A stretch of DNA of 8,117 nucleotides from Oligoflexia bacterium (GCA_026914095.1 JAPPIY010000110.1:1-8117); one strand, 5' to 3'; positions 1-6,695 are shown, numbered from the stretch's first letter. A program made the numbers and translations. The notes: generated by a model not told the origin, from the letters alone.

Positions 1-271
1 GCAGACAGCCCTCAATAAGGAAATGACCTTTTAAGTCATCCTTTGTTTTATTAAGAGTTTTTAAAGCTTTATACAGCAAGGGAGTGACAGCAAAGTCCAG
101 CCCGGCTTGATGTTTTCCCTTCCTCTCAATAAAAAGAGAATCCTTAGTTTCCTCATAGGAAAAATCAATATAATAATGCCTTAGCGGATAAACAAGAGCA
201 AATCCCGCTCTTAAAACACTGTATTCACCAGCTAACACCCATTTTCCAAAAAATCTTTTTTTAAATTTCAC
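1..271 (-). CDS. Mevalonate-kinase-like GHMP kinase, N-terminal part (cut by window edge)
   Basis: This is the third gene of the mevalonate operon, and its 3' end lies beyond position 1. The frame reads FFGKWVLAGEYSVLRAG near residue 6, followed by ALVYPLRHYYIDF. This is the first GHMP-kinase motif in the GKWxLAGE(H/Y)xVLRG form seen in mevalonate kinases of Legionella/Coxiella- and Bdellovibrio-type bacteria. The family phosphorylates mevalonate with ATP in the cytoplasm. No ATG is available in this frame. The only start near the motif is GTG at 271-269, 34 bases after the mvaD stop, with no convincing Shine-Dalgarno sequence, so translation may depend on coupling to mvaD. An ATG at 309 overlapping the mvaD stop is in the wrong frame and closes after 13 codons. 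The GHMP fold is clear. The choice of mevalonate over phosphomevalonate as substrate is inferred from motif style and context. Confidence 0.75.
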   Translation of the reverse strand, partial: MKFKKRFFGKWVLAGEYSVLRAGFALVYPLRHYYIDFSYEETKDSLFIERKGKHQAGLDFAVTPLLYKALKTLNKTKDDLKGHFLIEGCL

Positions 272-305
272 AAGATCGGTATAACTGAGCCAACAACTCT
301 CTTTC

Positions 306-1457
306 TCATAAAGAGGATAAAATAGTAAAGTCAGATAACTGCTGGGAAATTTCTTCTCTGTATTGTTTTTGATCGGCACGATAGAGAAGATGAACATTGG
401 GGCCAGCATCCATAGTAATTAAAGGGCCATCTTGATATTTCTTCCAAAACTGGACGATGCATTTTAAAACTCTTTGAGTTTCTTCCGTTTTATAGGAAAA
501 GGGAGGTTTAGCGCTCTCAAATAGAGAATGAATATCTAAAAATTCTTCATAACAAATTTGAAAGCTTTTTTTCCAATCTTCTAAATTGAGACCAGCTTTT
601 AAGGCAACCAGCCTCTTATTAGCCCTATCCGCTCTTTTGATAAATTGAGGGCTGGTTTCAATTTTTTGATGCGCTGTTGTAGAACTGATACTTTTACCTT
701 TAAAATCAACTATAACAAGTTGATGTAAAAAACGATTCCAAGAGCATTCAAAAGAGTGTATTCTATATCCTTCCCACAAACACCAAGGAGCAAACAGAGA
801 CCTACAGGCAGAGCCAGAACCCAATCGACTCAAATGGGCTAACTCTTGAGCTTTTATACCTTTGAGTTTATCCGGCGATAAAGACGATTTTTCTTTAGCC
901 AGCCGATAAACAGCCAATGTTAAAGCGGAAAAACTGGACGCTGAGCTAGCTGAGCCAATAGATTTTGGAAAATTATTTTGTGAGGAAATCGTGTAATGCC
1001 CGGGAATTAAAAAAAATCTTTTTAAAAATTTGAAAAAATCTAAAAATTTTTTTTGTTCTAACTGCGATATAGAAGAATCTAAAAGGACAGATTTAGAAGA
1101 ATGATAGAGTTTTCTATCTTTAAAAGGGTTTTCTTTAAAAAGCTTCCAGCTGTCTTTGTGACCGCCCGCCTCAATTTGAACGGCTGTAACAAAGTGTTTT
1201 AAAGTATAGGAAAGATTGGAATTAATAGCTAAATTTTTAAACCAAAGGACCTCTTCATCCACTTTTGATAAATGAGAGCCTAGATCAATAGGGATGTGCA
1301 AATACTGAGAAAAAGTTGTCTCAGGAGATTTTTGAAGCTGATCCGTTTTTAAAGGCCCCGCAGAGCTTTTCTGTTGAGTTTGATTACAGGGATGTTTTAT
1401 CTTTCCCATATACTTTATAAGAGCTATATTAGAAGGAGAAACAGCTGACCAACTCAC
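306..1457 (-). CDS. mvaD: Diphosphomevalonate decarboxylase
   Basis: This enzyme performs the ATP-dependent decarboxylation of mevalonate 5-diphosphate to isopentenyl diphosphate, the last step of the mevalonate pathway, in the cytoplasm. Family motifs appear in order. NIALIKYMGK is at residues 10-19. NLAINSNLSYTL (75-86) matches the usual NLPxNSSLSxTL. GSASSAS (168-174) is the ATP-binding loop, usually GLASSAS. SRLGSGSACRS (210-220) is conserved. TMDAGPN (348-354) carries the catalytic-type aspartate D350. The protein has 383 residues against roughly 320-340 for typical members. The excess is an extra block at about residues 20-74, between KYMGK and the NSNLSYTL motif, where normal enzymes have only a short link. 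The start is GTG (1457-1455), overlapping the upstream kinase stop as GTGA, which indicates translational coupling. The function is secure; only the inserted block is unexplained. Confidence 0.95.
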   Translation of the reverse strand: MSWSAVSPSNIALIKYMGKIKHPCNQTQQKSSAGPLKTDQLQKSPETTFSQYLHIPIDLGSHLSKVDEEVLWFKNLAINSNLSYTLKHFVTAVQIEAGGHKDSWKLFKENPFKDRKLYHSSKSVLLDSSISQLEQKKFLDFFKFLKRFFLIPGHYTISSQNNFPKSIGSASSASSFSALTLAVYRLAKEKSSLSPDKLKGIKAQELAHLSRLGSGSACRSLFAPWCLWEGYRIHSFECSWNRFLHQLVIVDFKGKSISSTTAHQKIETSPQFIKRADRANKRLVALKAGLNLEDWKKSFQICYEEFLDIHSLFESAKPPFSYKTEETQRVLKCIVQFWKKYQDGPLITMDAGPNVHLLYRADQKQYREEISQQLSDFTILSSL

Positions 1458-2359
1458 GCAAAAACCTCAGCTTTTTTTGTGATTTTCTGAAAACTCACTC
1501 CATAAGTGATTTGTTCTCCTGTTGCTGATGTTTCTAAAAAAGAAGTTTCTTTTTTAACTTCTTCTTTATCCTGCTTGTTATAGAAAACAATTAAAGTTTC
1601 AGCGCCCATAGCTCCACAAGCTTTTAAAGCTTTTATAGCCTTTACTTTTTCCAAGCGGCTCAAAATCTCTTCACTTTTAGCTGTGATATAATTTTTCCTT
1701 TTTAAGGCTTTCCTGTAATCGTTAATAGCGGAAACAAAGGCTGTCTCTTCCTTTTGCTTCATAGCTGTTACAGCCAACTGAGCGATTTTTTTTAGATCCG
1801 ACACATCTTTTAATTTAAAATTTTTTAAATATTTATAAGTCTCAAAATAGTCTCCTGTTCTTAATACAAGACAGTCCAGACCAGGCAAAGAAGATGTTAA
1901 AGTTTCTATTGAAAGAGGAGACTGCTCAAATACCGTCACACCTCCAACCCATTGTGTGATAATATCCGCTCCGCTGGGGACAAAGCCGTCAAACTTAAGA
2001 TTGCGATAGCTCCGCCAAATCTCTTTAGGGTTAATTTGATCAATATGTCCTTCCCGCAGAATAAAACTGTAAGCATATAAAATATTAAATTGAGCGGATG
2101 AAAAACCCAGACCTCCTTTGTTTTCATAATTATTGATCCATTCCAGCTGAATAGAATGAAAGTCTTGAGGATGTTTTTTTATCCACTGTCCCGCAGGGCT
2201 GTTTTCAGCTAAGTGTATTTTACCAGCTGTAGAGTTTTTTTGAATTCGGCAAACAAAACGAGGGCTTGTATTGAGAACAATAGCAGGGCCTCCATCTAAG
2301 ACAGCATACTCTCCCACAATAAAGGTCTTGGCCGGACAGCTGATTTCAATGACATTCAT
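1454..2359 (-). CDS. Phosphomevalonate-kinase-like GHMP kinase
   Basis: This 301-residue GHMP-superfamily kinase is the first intact gene of the mevalonate operon. Motif 1 is CPAKTFIVGEYAVL (8-21). Motif 2, the glycine/serine ATP loop, is GGLGFSSAQF (82-91). PSGAD (128-132) precedes a WVGGV segment. Motif 3 is KACGAMGAET (246-255). The SGAD and CGAMGAE forms, with GEY in motif 1, resemble phosphomevalonate kinases more than GEH-type mevalonate kinases. The length suits either. Its likely role is to convert 5-phosphomevalonate to the diphosphate used by MvaD, encoded by the next gene with a 4-base overlap. The start is ATG at 2359; upstream is only a weak A-rich AAAAAAGAT stretch. The superfamily assignment is firm. 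The exact substrate is inferred, because this gene and the partial kinase at the window edge could be swapped in role. Confidence 0.82.
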   Translation of the reverse strand: MNVIEISCPAKTFIVGEYAVLDGGPAIVLNTSPRFVCRIQKNSTAGKIHLAENSPAGQWIKKHPQDFHSIQLEWINNYENKGGLGFSSAQFNILYAYSFILREGHIDQINPKEIWRSYRNLKFDGFVPSGADIITQWVGGVTVFEQSPLSIETLTSSLPGLDCLVLRTGDYFETYKYLKNFKLKDVSDLKKIAQLAVTAMKQKEETAFVSAINDYRKALKRKNYITAKSEEILSRLEKVKAIKALKACGAMGAETLIVFYNKQDKEEVKKETSFLETSATGEQITYGVSFQKITKKAEVFA

Positions 2360-2372
2360 AATCTTTTTTTAT

Positions 2373-2400
2373 TTTATACCAATTCTGTTTAAATTTTAAA
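2373..2400 (-). promoter_or_regulatory. Possible promoter of the mevalonate operon
   Basis: Read on the minus strand, TTTAAA (2400-2395) is followed after 16 bases by TATAAA (2378-2373), just ahead of the kinase ATG at 2359. The region is very AT-rich, so chance matches are likely. The -10 lies so close to the ATG that the leader would be only about ten bases. The operon may instead be transcribed from further upstream through the broken gene at 2439-3181. Confidence 0.27.
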
Positions 2401-2438
2401 GTTTTTTCTGAAGATTCCCGCCTTTACTGGAAAGACAG

Positions 2439-3181
2439 CTAGTCACTAAAGAATCGAGGCTCAGGACGAAGCGCTTGAGAATAACAGCCTGAAGAGGAGT
2501 TATAATGCCAGTCTTTATACTCGGAATAAGGAGGAAGAGGAGCCTCATAAAGATAATATTGATAGGGATATTTATAAGCTCCTTCGTAGAGATGAGGCTT
2601 TGGTTTCCCATTTTTCATCCAACCTTAAAACACGATATTTCAAACCCTCTCTTCGGCTTTTTGGCGGAAGCTTCAGCATTCCAATTAATGACCAAGCATC
2701 TGTCCCTGAATCTGTTATTTTATAGCTCACAGGATCTTTTCTATAATCTTCAACAGCTACAAAATTCCTCATTTTGCGCTCATCAATGACCTTGCCCTTT
2801 TTATCATAGAGCCTGATTATAAAGTTATCATCTAAAATTAACTCTTCAGAAACAGCTGTTGGCAGAATTTTTTTGCAGTAAAATGTAACTTTAATAGCTT
2901 TACTGGTATAGCTTTCATCAATGGTTTGATATCCCTCCATATTGGTTTTTGTTCTATAATATAGATCACCTTCTACCTCCACCTTTTTAAACCTATTTCT
3001 TACATCCAACTCGCTTAAAATATTTCCCTTTAAATCCACAATATTCCAGCCTTTTTCTATAAGCGCAGATCACTCCTTAATTCCTCATTTTCTAAATAGT
3101 GGCTTGGAATAGGGAGCTTGGCTGTAATGGAAACCATATCTAAATCAATAGAGTTTAGCCTCTAGGCTGAATCTCATTCAT
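2439..3181 (-). pseudogene. Frameshifted gene of unknown function
   Basis: I do not recognise this protein. Four pieces in different minus-strand frames read as one polypeptide if single-base changes are repaired. MNEIQPRG starts at 3181. MVSITAKLPIPSHYLENEEL follows (3137-3057, ending at TAG). The main piece runs from about 3066 to the TAA at 2574-2572 and contains EKGWNIVDLKGNIL and YRVLRLDEKW. The last piece (2618-2439) is rich in tyrosine and proline, with YKYPYQYYLYEAPLPPY and a single cysteine. One base is missing near 3160 and one near 3057-3066. One A is extra in the A5 run at 2615-2611, where four A's would give RLDENGKPKPHLYEG. A hydrophobic, F/L-rich stretch just upstream (about 3240-3185) could be an N-terminal membrane segment. 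The last piece also has its own ATG (2618) behind AAGG, so a separate 59-residue product is possible. It lies on the operon strand, 80 bases before the kinase gene. Confidence 0.6.
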
Positions 3182-3348
3182 AAAAACAATGATATAAAAA
3201 GCTTTTTGAAAAAGCAATGTTAAAAAGACAAAAAATTATCCAAAAAGTATGGCTGGTAGTTTAAGAGAATAAAAAAGGGCGCAAACAACCTAATGGCGCT
3301 TAAAAAACGGGAATGATACGCTTAACATAGATTGGACTTTTTCAGCGC

Positions 3349-3377
3349 TTGACTAACTTTTAAAAAAAATCAAAAAT
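3349..3377 (+). promoter_or_regulatory. Possible promoter of the M16 peptidase pair
   Basis: TTGACT (3349-3354) is followed after 17 bases by AAAAAT (3372-3377). This would give a leader of about 45 bases before the ATG at 3430. The -35 is good and the -10 weak, within A-rich sequence. The wider gap from 3182 to 3429 holds no convincing gene on either strand. Confidence 0.3.
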
Positions 3378-3429
3378 ATCTGTTGTTTTAAAGAATTAAT
3401 AATGTTAGCTTTTTTTGTAATGGAAAAAA

Positions 3430-4764
3430 ATGAGAGTAACAAACATAAGTTCTCAAGTTTTATTTTTACTTAGTATTATGTCATTTAATGCGTTAGCGGC
3501 TCAAAGTTTATCTTCTTACATAAATCTTCCAGTTGAAAAATACAAATTAGAGAACGGTTTGACTGTTCTTTTAAATCCTGACAAAAAACTAAACACAGCT
3601 AGCTATATTTTAGGTTTTAAAGTGGGAAGCCGCCATGAAAAACCGGGGATTACAGGGATCTCCCACATGTTTGAGCACCTTATGTTTAAAGGAACTAAAA
3701 AATATCCTAAATTTGATCAAGTTTATGCTAAAAATGGCGTCGTGGGGGTAAATGCTTTCACTTCCAGAGACTATACAGCCTATGTTGGCGCCTTCCCGCC
3801 AGAAAAATTAGAGCTTATTTTAGATGTGGAATCAGATAGAATGACTCAACTCACTTTTACGCAAGAAGAATTAGATAAAGAAAGAAGAGCCGTTCAAGAA
3901 GAGCGATTGATGAGAGTGGATAACAGCCCAACAGGAATTTTATTTGAGAATCTATTTGATCAGGTTTTTAAAAAACATCCTTACCGCTGGCCGATTATTG
4001 GCTATACCGAAGATATCGCTAGTTACACTTTAGAGGATTTGAACAAATGGTATAGCGCCTACTATTCTCCTAATAACGCTGTGCTTGTGATTTCAGGAAA
4101 GTTTTCAGCCAAAAAAGCCAAGAAGCTGATTAAAAAATATTTTGGAGAGCTGAAAACAAAAAAAATTCCTGAAGAAATTAAGGTCACCGAACCAGAGCAA
4201 AATCAGCCTCGCATGAAAGAGATTAGTAAAGAGGTTCAATCCTCTATAGCCGTTTTATCCTATGCAGGCCCTCCGGCTGGAACTAAAGAGTTTTACGCTT
4301 TAGAGTTCATATCTCAAATTTTAGGAGCTGGGGAATCTTCTGTCCTTTACAAAAAATTAGTTCGTCAAACAAAACTGCTGTCCTCTATTTCTGTAGGAGT
4401 GATGGATTTATTTCATCATGGTGTTTTCTATATCTTTTATCCTCTATTGGATACATCAAAAGAGCAAGAGATTCAGAAAGTGATTTTAGAAGAGCTAAGC
4501 AAGGGAATTGATCAAGCTCTAAACGAAAAATCCTTAGAGTAAGTAAAAAATATCTATATGAACGATATGATTTACTCTCTTAAAACCAGTGGGCCTAGAT
4601 CAAGAATTTTTCTGGACTATGAAATCAATTTCAATAACTATAAAAAAATGTATGAAAAACTGGATATGATAAATGAAATGTCTCCCGCTTTTATCAAAAA
4701 AGCGGGAGAACAGTATTTAATTCCAAAAAAATCAAACTATCTGATATTAAAAGCTAAAAAATAA
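3430..4764 (+). pseudogene. Secreted M16 zinc peptidase with an in-frame stop
   Basis: This is the catalytic member of a paired M16 (processing-peptidase type) module. A signal peptide covers residues 1-23, with a hydrophobic core and an ALA cleavage site. The zinc site is HMFEH (H79, E82, H83), and the third ligand is E158 in RRAVQEE, with 74 residues between H83 and E158 as in active family members. An LGAGESSVLYKKL segment near residue 296 is the C-domain counterpart. Family members cleave peptides or small proteins, here presumably in the periplasm. The frame stops at TAA (4540-4542) after 370 residues. The next 73 codons continue in the same frame with typical M16 C-terminal sequence ending at 4764, giving 444 codons, the normal length. 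A CAA-to-TAA change (LEQVKNIY restored) is the simplest explanation. The ATG at 3430 follows a weak GGA. The first 370 codons could still yield a truncated product, so complete loss of function is not proven. Confidence 0.85.
4681..4709 (+). repeat. Strong 12-bp hairpin inside the M16 peptidase C-terminal coding sequence
   Basis: TCTCCCGCTTTT (4681-4692) and AAAAGCGGGAGA (4698-4709) are perfect inverted copies around a 5-base loop. This is the strongest stem noticed in the left 6 kb. It lies after the premature stop and 61 bases before the second M16 start. There is no U run after it on either strand, so it is not a standard terminator. It could slow or protect the transcript between the two genes, or be a chance product of the SPAFIKKAGE codons. 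Confidence 0.5.
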
Positions 4765-4770
4765 TTAAAC

Positions 4771-6210
4771 ATGAAAAGGAAACATATTGTCTTTTTGATT
4801 TTATTTGGAATTGTGTTATTTATAGGTTTTATGGCTTATGTAAAATATCAGAGGTCAGAGTATAAGGAAGCGCAAGTGGAATCAGGTTTAAAAATGTTAT
4901 TTTTAAAAGACGACAGTTTGCCTTTTATTCAATTTAGCGTTGTGTTTCCCAAGGCAGGATCGGACTATGATTTTGAAGGCAAAAGCGGCTTGGCTCAACT
5001 CACCGCTTATATGTTAGATCAGGGAGCAGGCGGTTTAAATTCAGAAAGCCTGCAAGAAGAGTTGAATCAGCTGGGAACAGAGCTGTCCGTATCAGTGGGA
5101 CGGCAAACCGCTCGTTTCTCCATTAGCGGCCTAAGCTGGCACAAAGAGAAACTTTATGATTTGTTTAAAAAAATATTAAGCCGTCCTCACTTTGAATCTT
5201 CTGAAATGGAGATTTTACGCAAACAATTTATAGATCGGAGAATCAAAAGTTTAGATCGAGCGGATTTTGTAGCAGATACTTTATTAAGAAGCGCCTTGTT
5301 TCAAGGCTCTGTGTCTTCAGCTGGCGCCGGAAATTTAATTTCTCTTCCAAAAATAAACTTAGAAGATATAAGAGCATTTTATAAAAAATATTATTTGGAA
5401 GGGAATCCTATTTTTATGATCGTGGGTGATTTTGACAAAACTCTTGAAAAATCAGCCAGAGCTTTTGTCAATGACAGCTTCCCTTATCAAAAACAAAGTT
5501 TTGATTTTATTTCCGCTCCTGATTTGGATTCTCAAATAAAACTAGTAACTAACAATGATTTGGTTCAAGCGGAAGTTCGTTTGGCCTACAGTTTGTTTCC
5601 CTTTCCAACGCAAAATCCCCGTCAGTTTTTAGTTTTTAAATTAGCTAATTCTATTTTAGGAGCTGGAGGAATGACCTCCCGTTTATTTTATGAATTGAGA
5701 GAAAAAAGAGGCTTAACTTATGGAGCTTACTCTTCTGTGAATTTTGGAAAACTTTATGGTTTTTTTGACATCTCCGGAGCCACTAAAACCTCTTCAGTCA
5801 AAGAGTTTTTAGAACAGACTTTTCTTATCTTAAATAAGTTTAAACAAGAGGGAGCCAGCTTAGAAGAGTTGAATACAGCTAAACAGACTGTAAAAATACG
5901 GCATTTAAAAAAAATAGAAACTCCAGAAAACAATCTGTATCAAACCGCTTACTATAAATATTATTTAGGCTTGGATTCTGGCTTTTTAGATCATTATTTA
6001 CAGACAATAGCTGATATTTCCTTAGAGGAAGTGAATCTGGGCATTAAAGAGTTTATTTTATCAAAGCCCCTGCAAATTATAATCTATGGACACCCTTCCC
6101 TACAATCCCAGCTGGAAGATATAAAAGATTTTTCACTATCCACAGTATCTTTTAAAGATTATTTTAAAGATGAGCTTAATTTTATTCAACCCAGCTCTCA
6201 GTCTAAATAG
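4771..6210 (+). CDS. Membrane-anchored M16-family protein without zinc ligands
   Basis: This 479-residue second member of the M16 pair begins 6 bases after the end of the first gene's frame. A hydrophobic segment at residues 5-25 is a signal anchor after the short basic stretch KRKH, placing the body outside the inner membrane. The position of the HxxEH site reads QLTAY (76-80) in GLAQLTAYMLDQGAG, so all three residues are replaced and the protein cannot bind zinc. The C-terminal domain keeps GAGGMTSRLFYELR (297-310), GLTYGAY and the R304/Y317 substrate-contact pair. In two-gene M16 systems the inactive subunit completes the substrate chamber of the active one, so the likely role is a non-catalytic partner of the upstream peptidase. 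No clear Shine-Dalgarno sequence precedes ATG 4771, so translation was probably coupled. Since the upstream gene now stops 230 bases earlier, coupling may be lost. The frame is intact throughout. Confidence 0.93.
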   Translation: MKRKHIVFLILFGIVLFIGFMAYVKYQRSEYKEAQVESGLKMLFLKDDSLPFIQFSVVFPKAGSDYDFEGKSGLAQLTAYMLDQGAGGLNSESLQEELNQLGTELSVSVGRQTARFSISGLSWHKEKLYDLFKKILSRPHFESSEMEILRKQFIDRRIKSLDRADFVADTLLRSALFQGSVSSAGAGNLISLPKINLEDIRAFYKKYYLEGNPIFMIVGDFDKTLEKSARAFVNDSFPYQKQSFDFISAPDLDSQIKLVTNNDLVQAEVRLAYSLFPFPTQNPRQFLVFKLANSILGAGGMTSRLFYELREKRGLTYGAYSSVNFGKLYGFFDISGATKTSSVKEFLEQTFLILNKFKQEGASLEELNTAKQTVKIRHLKKIETPENNLYQTAYYKYYLGLDSGFLDHYLQTIADISLEEVNLGIKEFILSKPLQIIIYGHPSLQSQLEDIKDFSLSTVSFKDYFKDELNFIQPSSQSK

Positions 6211-6258
6211 TCAGCATTGAAAAAGTTATAACTCTAGCCTATTTCTGTTGTTAAGGGA

Positions 6259-6445
6259 CTATTTAAAACGACTTAGTTTTAAAAGAGTTTGGACAGCGGG
6301 CTTAGAGCGTCCATTGACTAATCGATTAAATGTTGTCGGAGGAATGTCCATTTTCTTTGAAATGCTTGCTTCATTGATATAAGGGTTTTTCTGCTTTTCC
6401 TTTTGAAACATAGTCTCTTAAAATATCTGAAAGATTGTTGCTCAT
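6259..6445 (-). pseudogene. Small HTH regulator with a one-base frameshift
   Basis: ATG 6445 follows a near-perfect Shine-Dalgarno sequence and opens MSNNLSDILRDYVSKGKAEK before TGA at 6373-6371. In the next frame, a typical XRE/lambda-type helix-turn-helix continues: NEASISKKMDIPPTTFNRLV, then NGRSKPAVQTLLKLSRFK, to TAG at 6261-6259. Removing one A from the A5 run at 6390-6386 joins the parts into a 61-residue protein with ENPYINEASISKK across the joint. In the HTH, SISKKMDIP would be helix 2 and TTFNRLVNGRSKP the recognition helix and following turn. The gene points toward the M16 module (convergent), and its 3' end is 48 bases from the M16 stop. The protein may originally have been longer than 61 residues. 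It may be an accessory regulator of a lost toxin or mobile element. The alternatives are a read error in the A5 run or a functional ribosomal +1 shift. Confidence 0.75.
6262..6283. repeat. AT-rich inverted repeat between convergent genes
   Basis: TTTAAAAC (6262-6269) and GTTTTAAA (6276-6283) pair perfectly around a 6-base loop. It overlaps the last codons of the HTH gene and lies about 50 bases past the M16 stop. It could weakly end transcription from either side, but only one G-C pair and no U run make it a poor terminator. Confidence 0.3.
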
Positions 6446-6448
6446 AAG

Positions 6449-6457
6449 CTCCTCCTT
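6449..6457 (-). promoter_or_regulatory. Strong Shine-Dalgarno sequence of the HTH gene
   Basis: The minus strand reads AAGGAGGAG just before CTT and ATG 6445. It is the best ribosome binding site in the left 6.5 kb and fixes the HTH start. It shows that this now-frameshifted frame was translated. Confidence 0.8.
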
Positions 6458-6482
6458 AAAATTCCTTATAGCTGGTTGAGTC

Positions 6483-6512
6483 ATAACACTTCAAATTAGA
6501 CAATTTTGTCAA
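6483..6512 (-). promoter_or_regulatory. Probable promoter of the HTH gene
   Basis: On the minus strand, a consensus -35 TTGACA (6512-6507) is followed after 18 bases by TGTTAT (6488-6483). This gives a leader of roughly 30 bases before ATG 6445. The -35 overlaps the palindrome at 6499-6510, so a protein bound there would block it. Confidence 0.42.
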
Positions 6513-6527
6513 TTAAGGCTTTATAAT
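6497..6527 (+). promoter_or_regulatory. Possible divergent rightward promoter
   Basis: TAGACA (6497-6502) is followed after 19 bases by a perfect TATAAT (6522-6527). The spacing is long. The only open frame soon after it is a 7-codon one at 6561, so whatever it served is lost or non-coding. Confidence 0.3.
6499..6510. repeat. Operator-like palindrome
   Basis: GACAA (6499-6503) and TTGTC (6506-6510) are inverted around TT. The site overlaps the -35 elements of both divergent promoters and lies upstream of a HTH repressor-type gene. This is the usual layout of an autoregulatory operator. Binding is inferred from position only. Confidence 0.38.
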
Positions 6528-6695
6528 CCTTACAAGAAAAGATTAAACACTTTGATTAAAATGCGTTTAAATGCTTGGTTTTAGGAAAAATTACATAGGG
6601 TATTGTTATATCTATTTTATAGCTGGTTAATTGTGTTTGAAAAATCAGCCCTAAACTGCGCATTTTTCAAGTTCGAATCAATTGTTATTAGCCTA

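Noticed and set aside
1936..2127. Minus-strand open frame inside the kinase gene
   Set aside because: It is a shadow frame of the well-supported GHMP kinase gene and has no family features.
2396..2789. Two open frames (minus 2396-2611, plus 2505-2789) over the broken gene
   Set aside because: Both are out of phase with the frames that join into a sensible protein and show only low-complexity hydrophobic sequence.
3189..3217. Minus-strand promoter-like TTGCTT-17-TATCAT with the palindrome GCTTTTT-G-AAAAAGC (3201-3215)
   Set aside because: The palindrome has too small a centre for a hairpin, the sequence is A/T runs throughout, and the stretch may itself be coding (hydrophobic N terminus of the broken gene), so neither a promoter nor a terminator can be supported.
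5293..5307. GCCTTG-TTT-CAAGGC hairpin in the second M16 gene
   Set aside because: It is short, has no U run, and lies in mid-gene in normal coding sequence, so chance is sufficient.
6499..6512. Similarity to the IS3 left end (shared CAATTTTGTC, also at 7608-7617)
   Set aside because: The match is 10 bases of AT-rich sequence without the neighbouring C-rich TGTGTCAACCCCC part, so it is not a second IS end.
5443..6652. TTGAAAAATCAGCC present both in the second M16 gene and near 6638
   Set aside because: The match is 14 bases only, with no extension on either side. It does not indicate a duplicated gene segment.
6660..6685. GTTCGAATC resembling a tRNA T-loop
   Set aside because: The flanks do not pair as a T stem, and no acceptor, D or anticodon arms can be drawn around it. 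The nearby GC-rich hairpins also do not form a cloverleaf.
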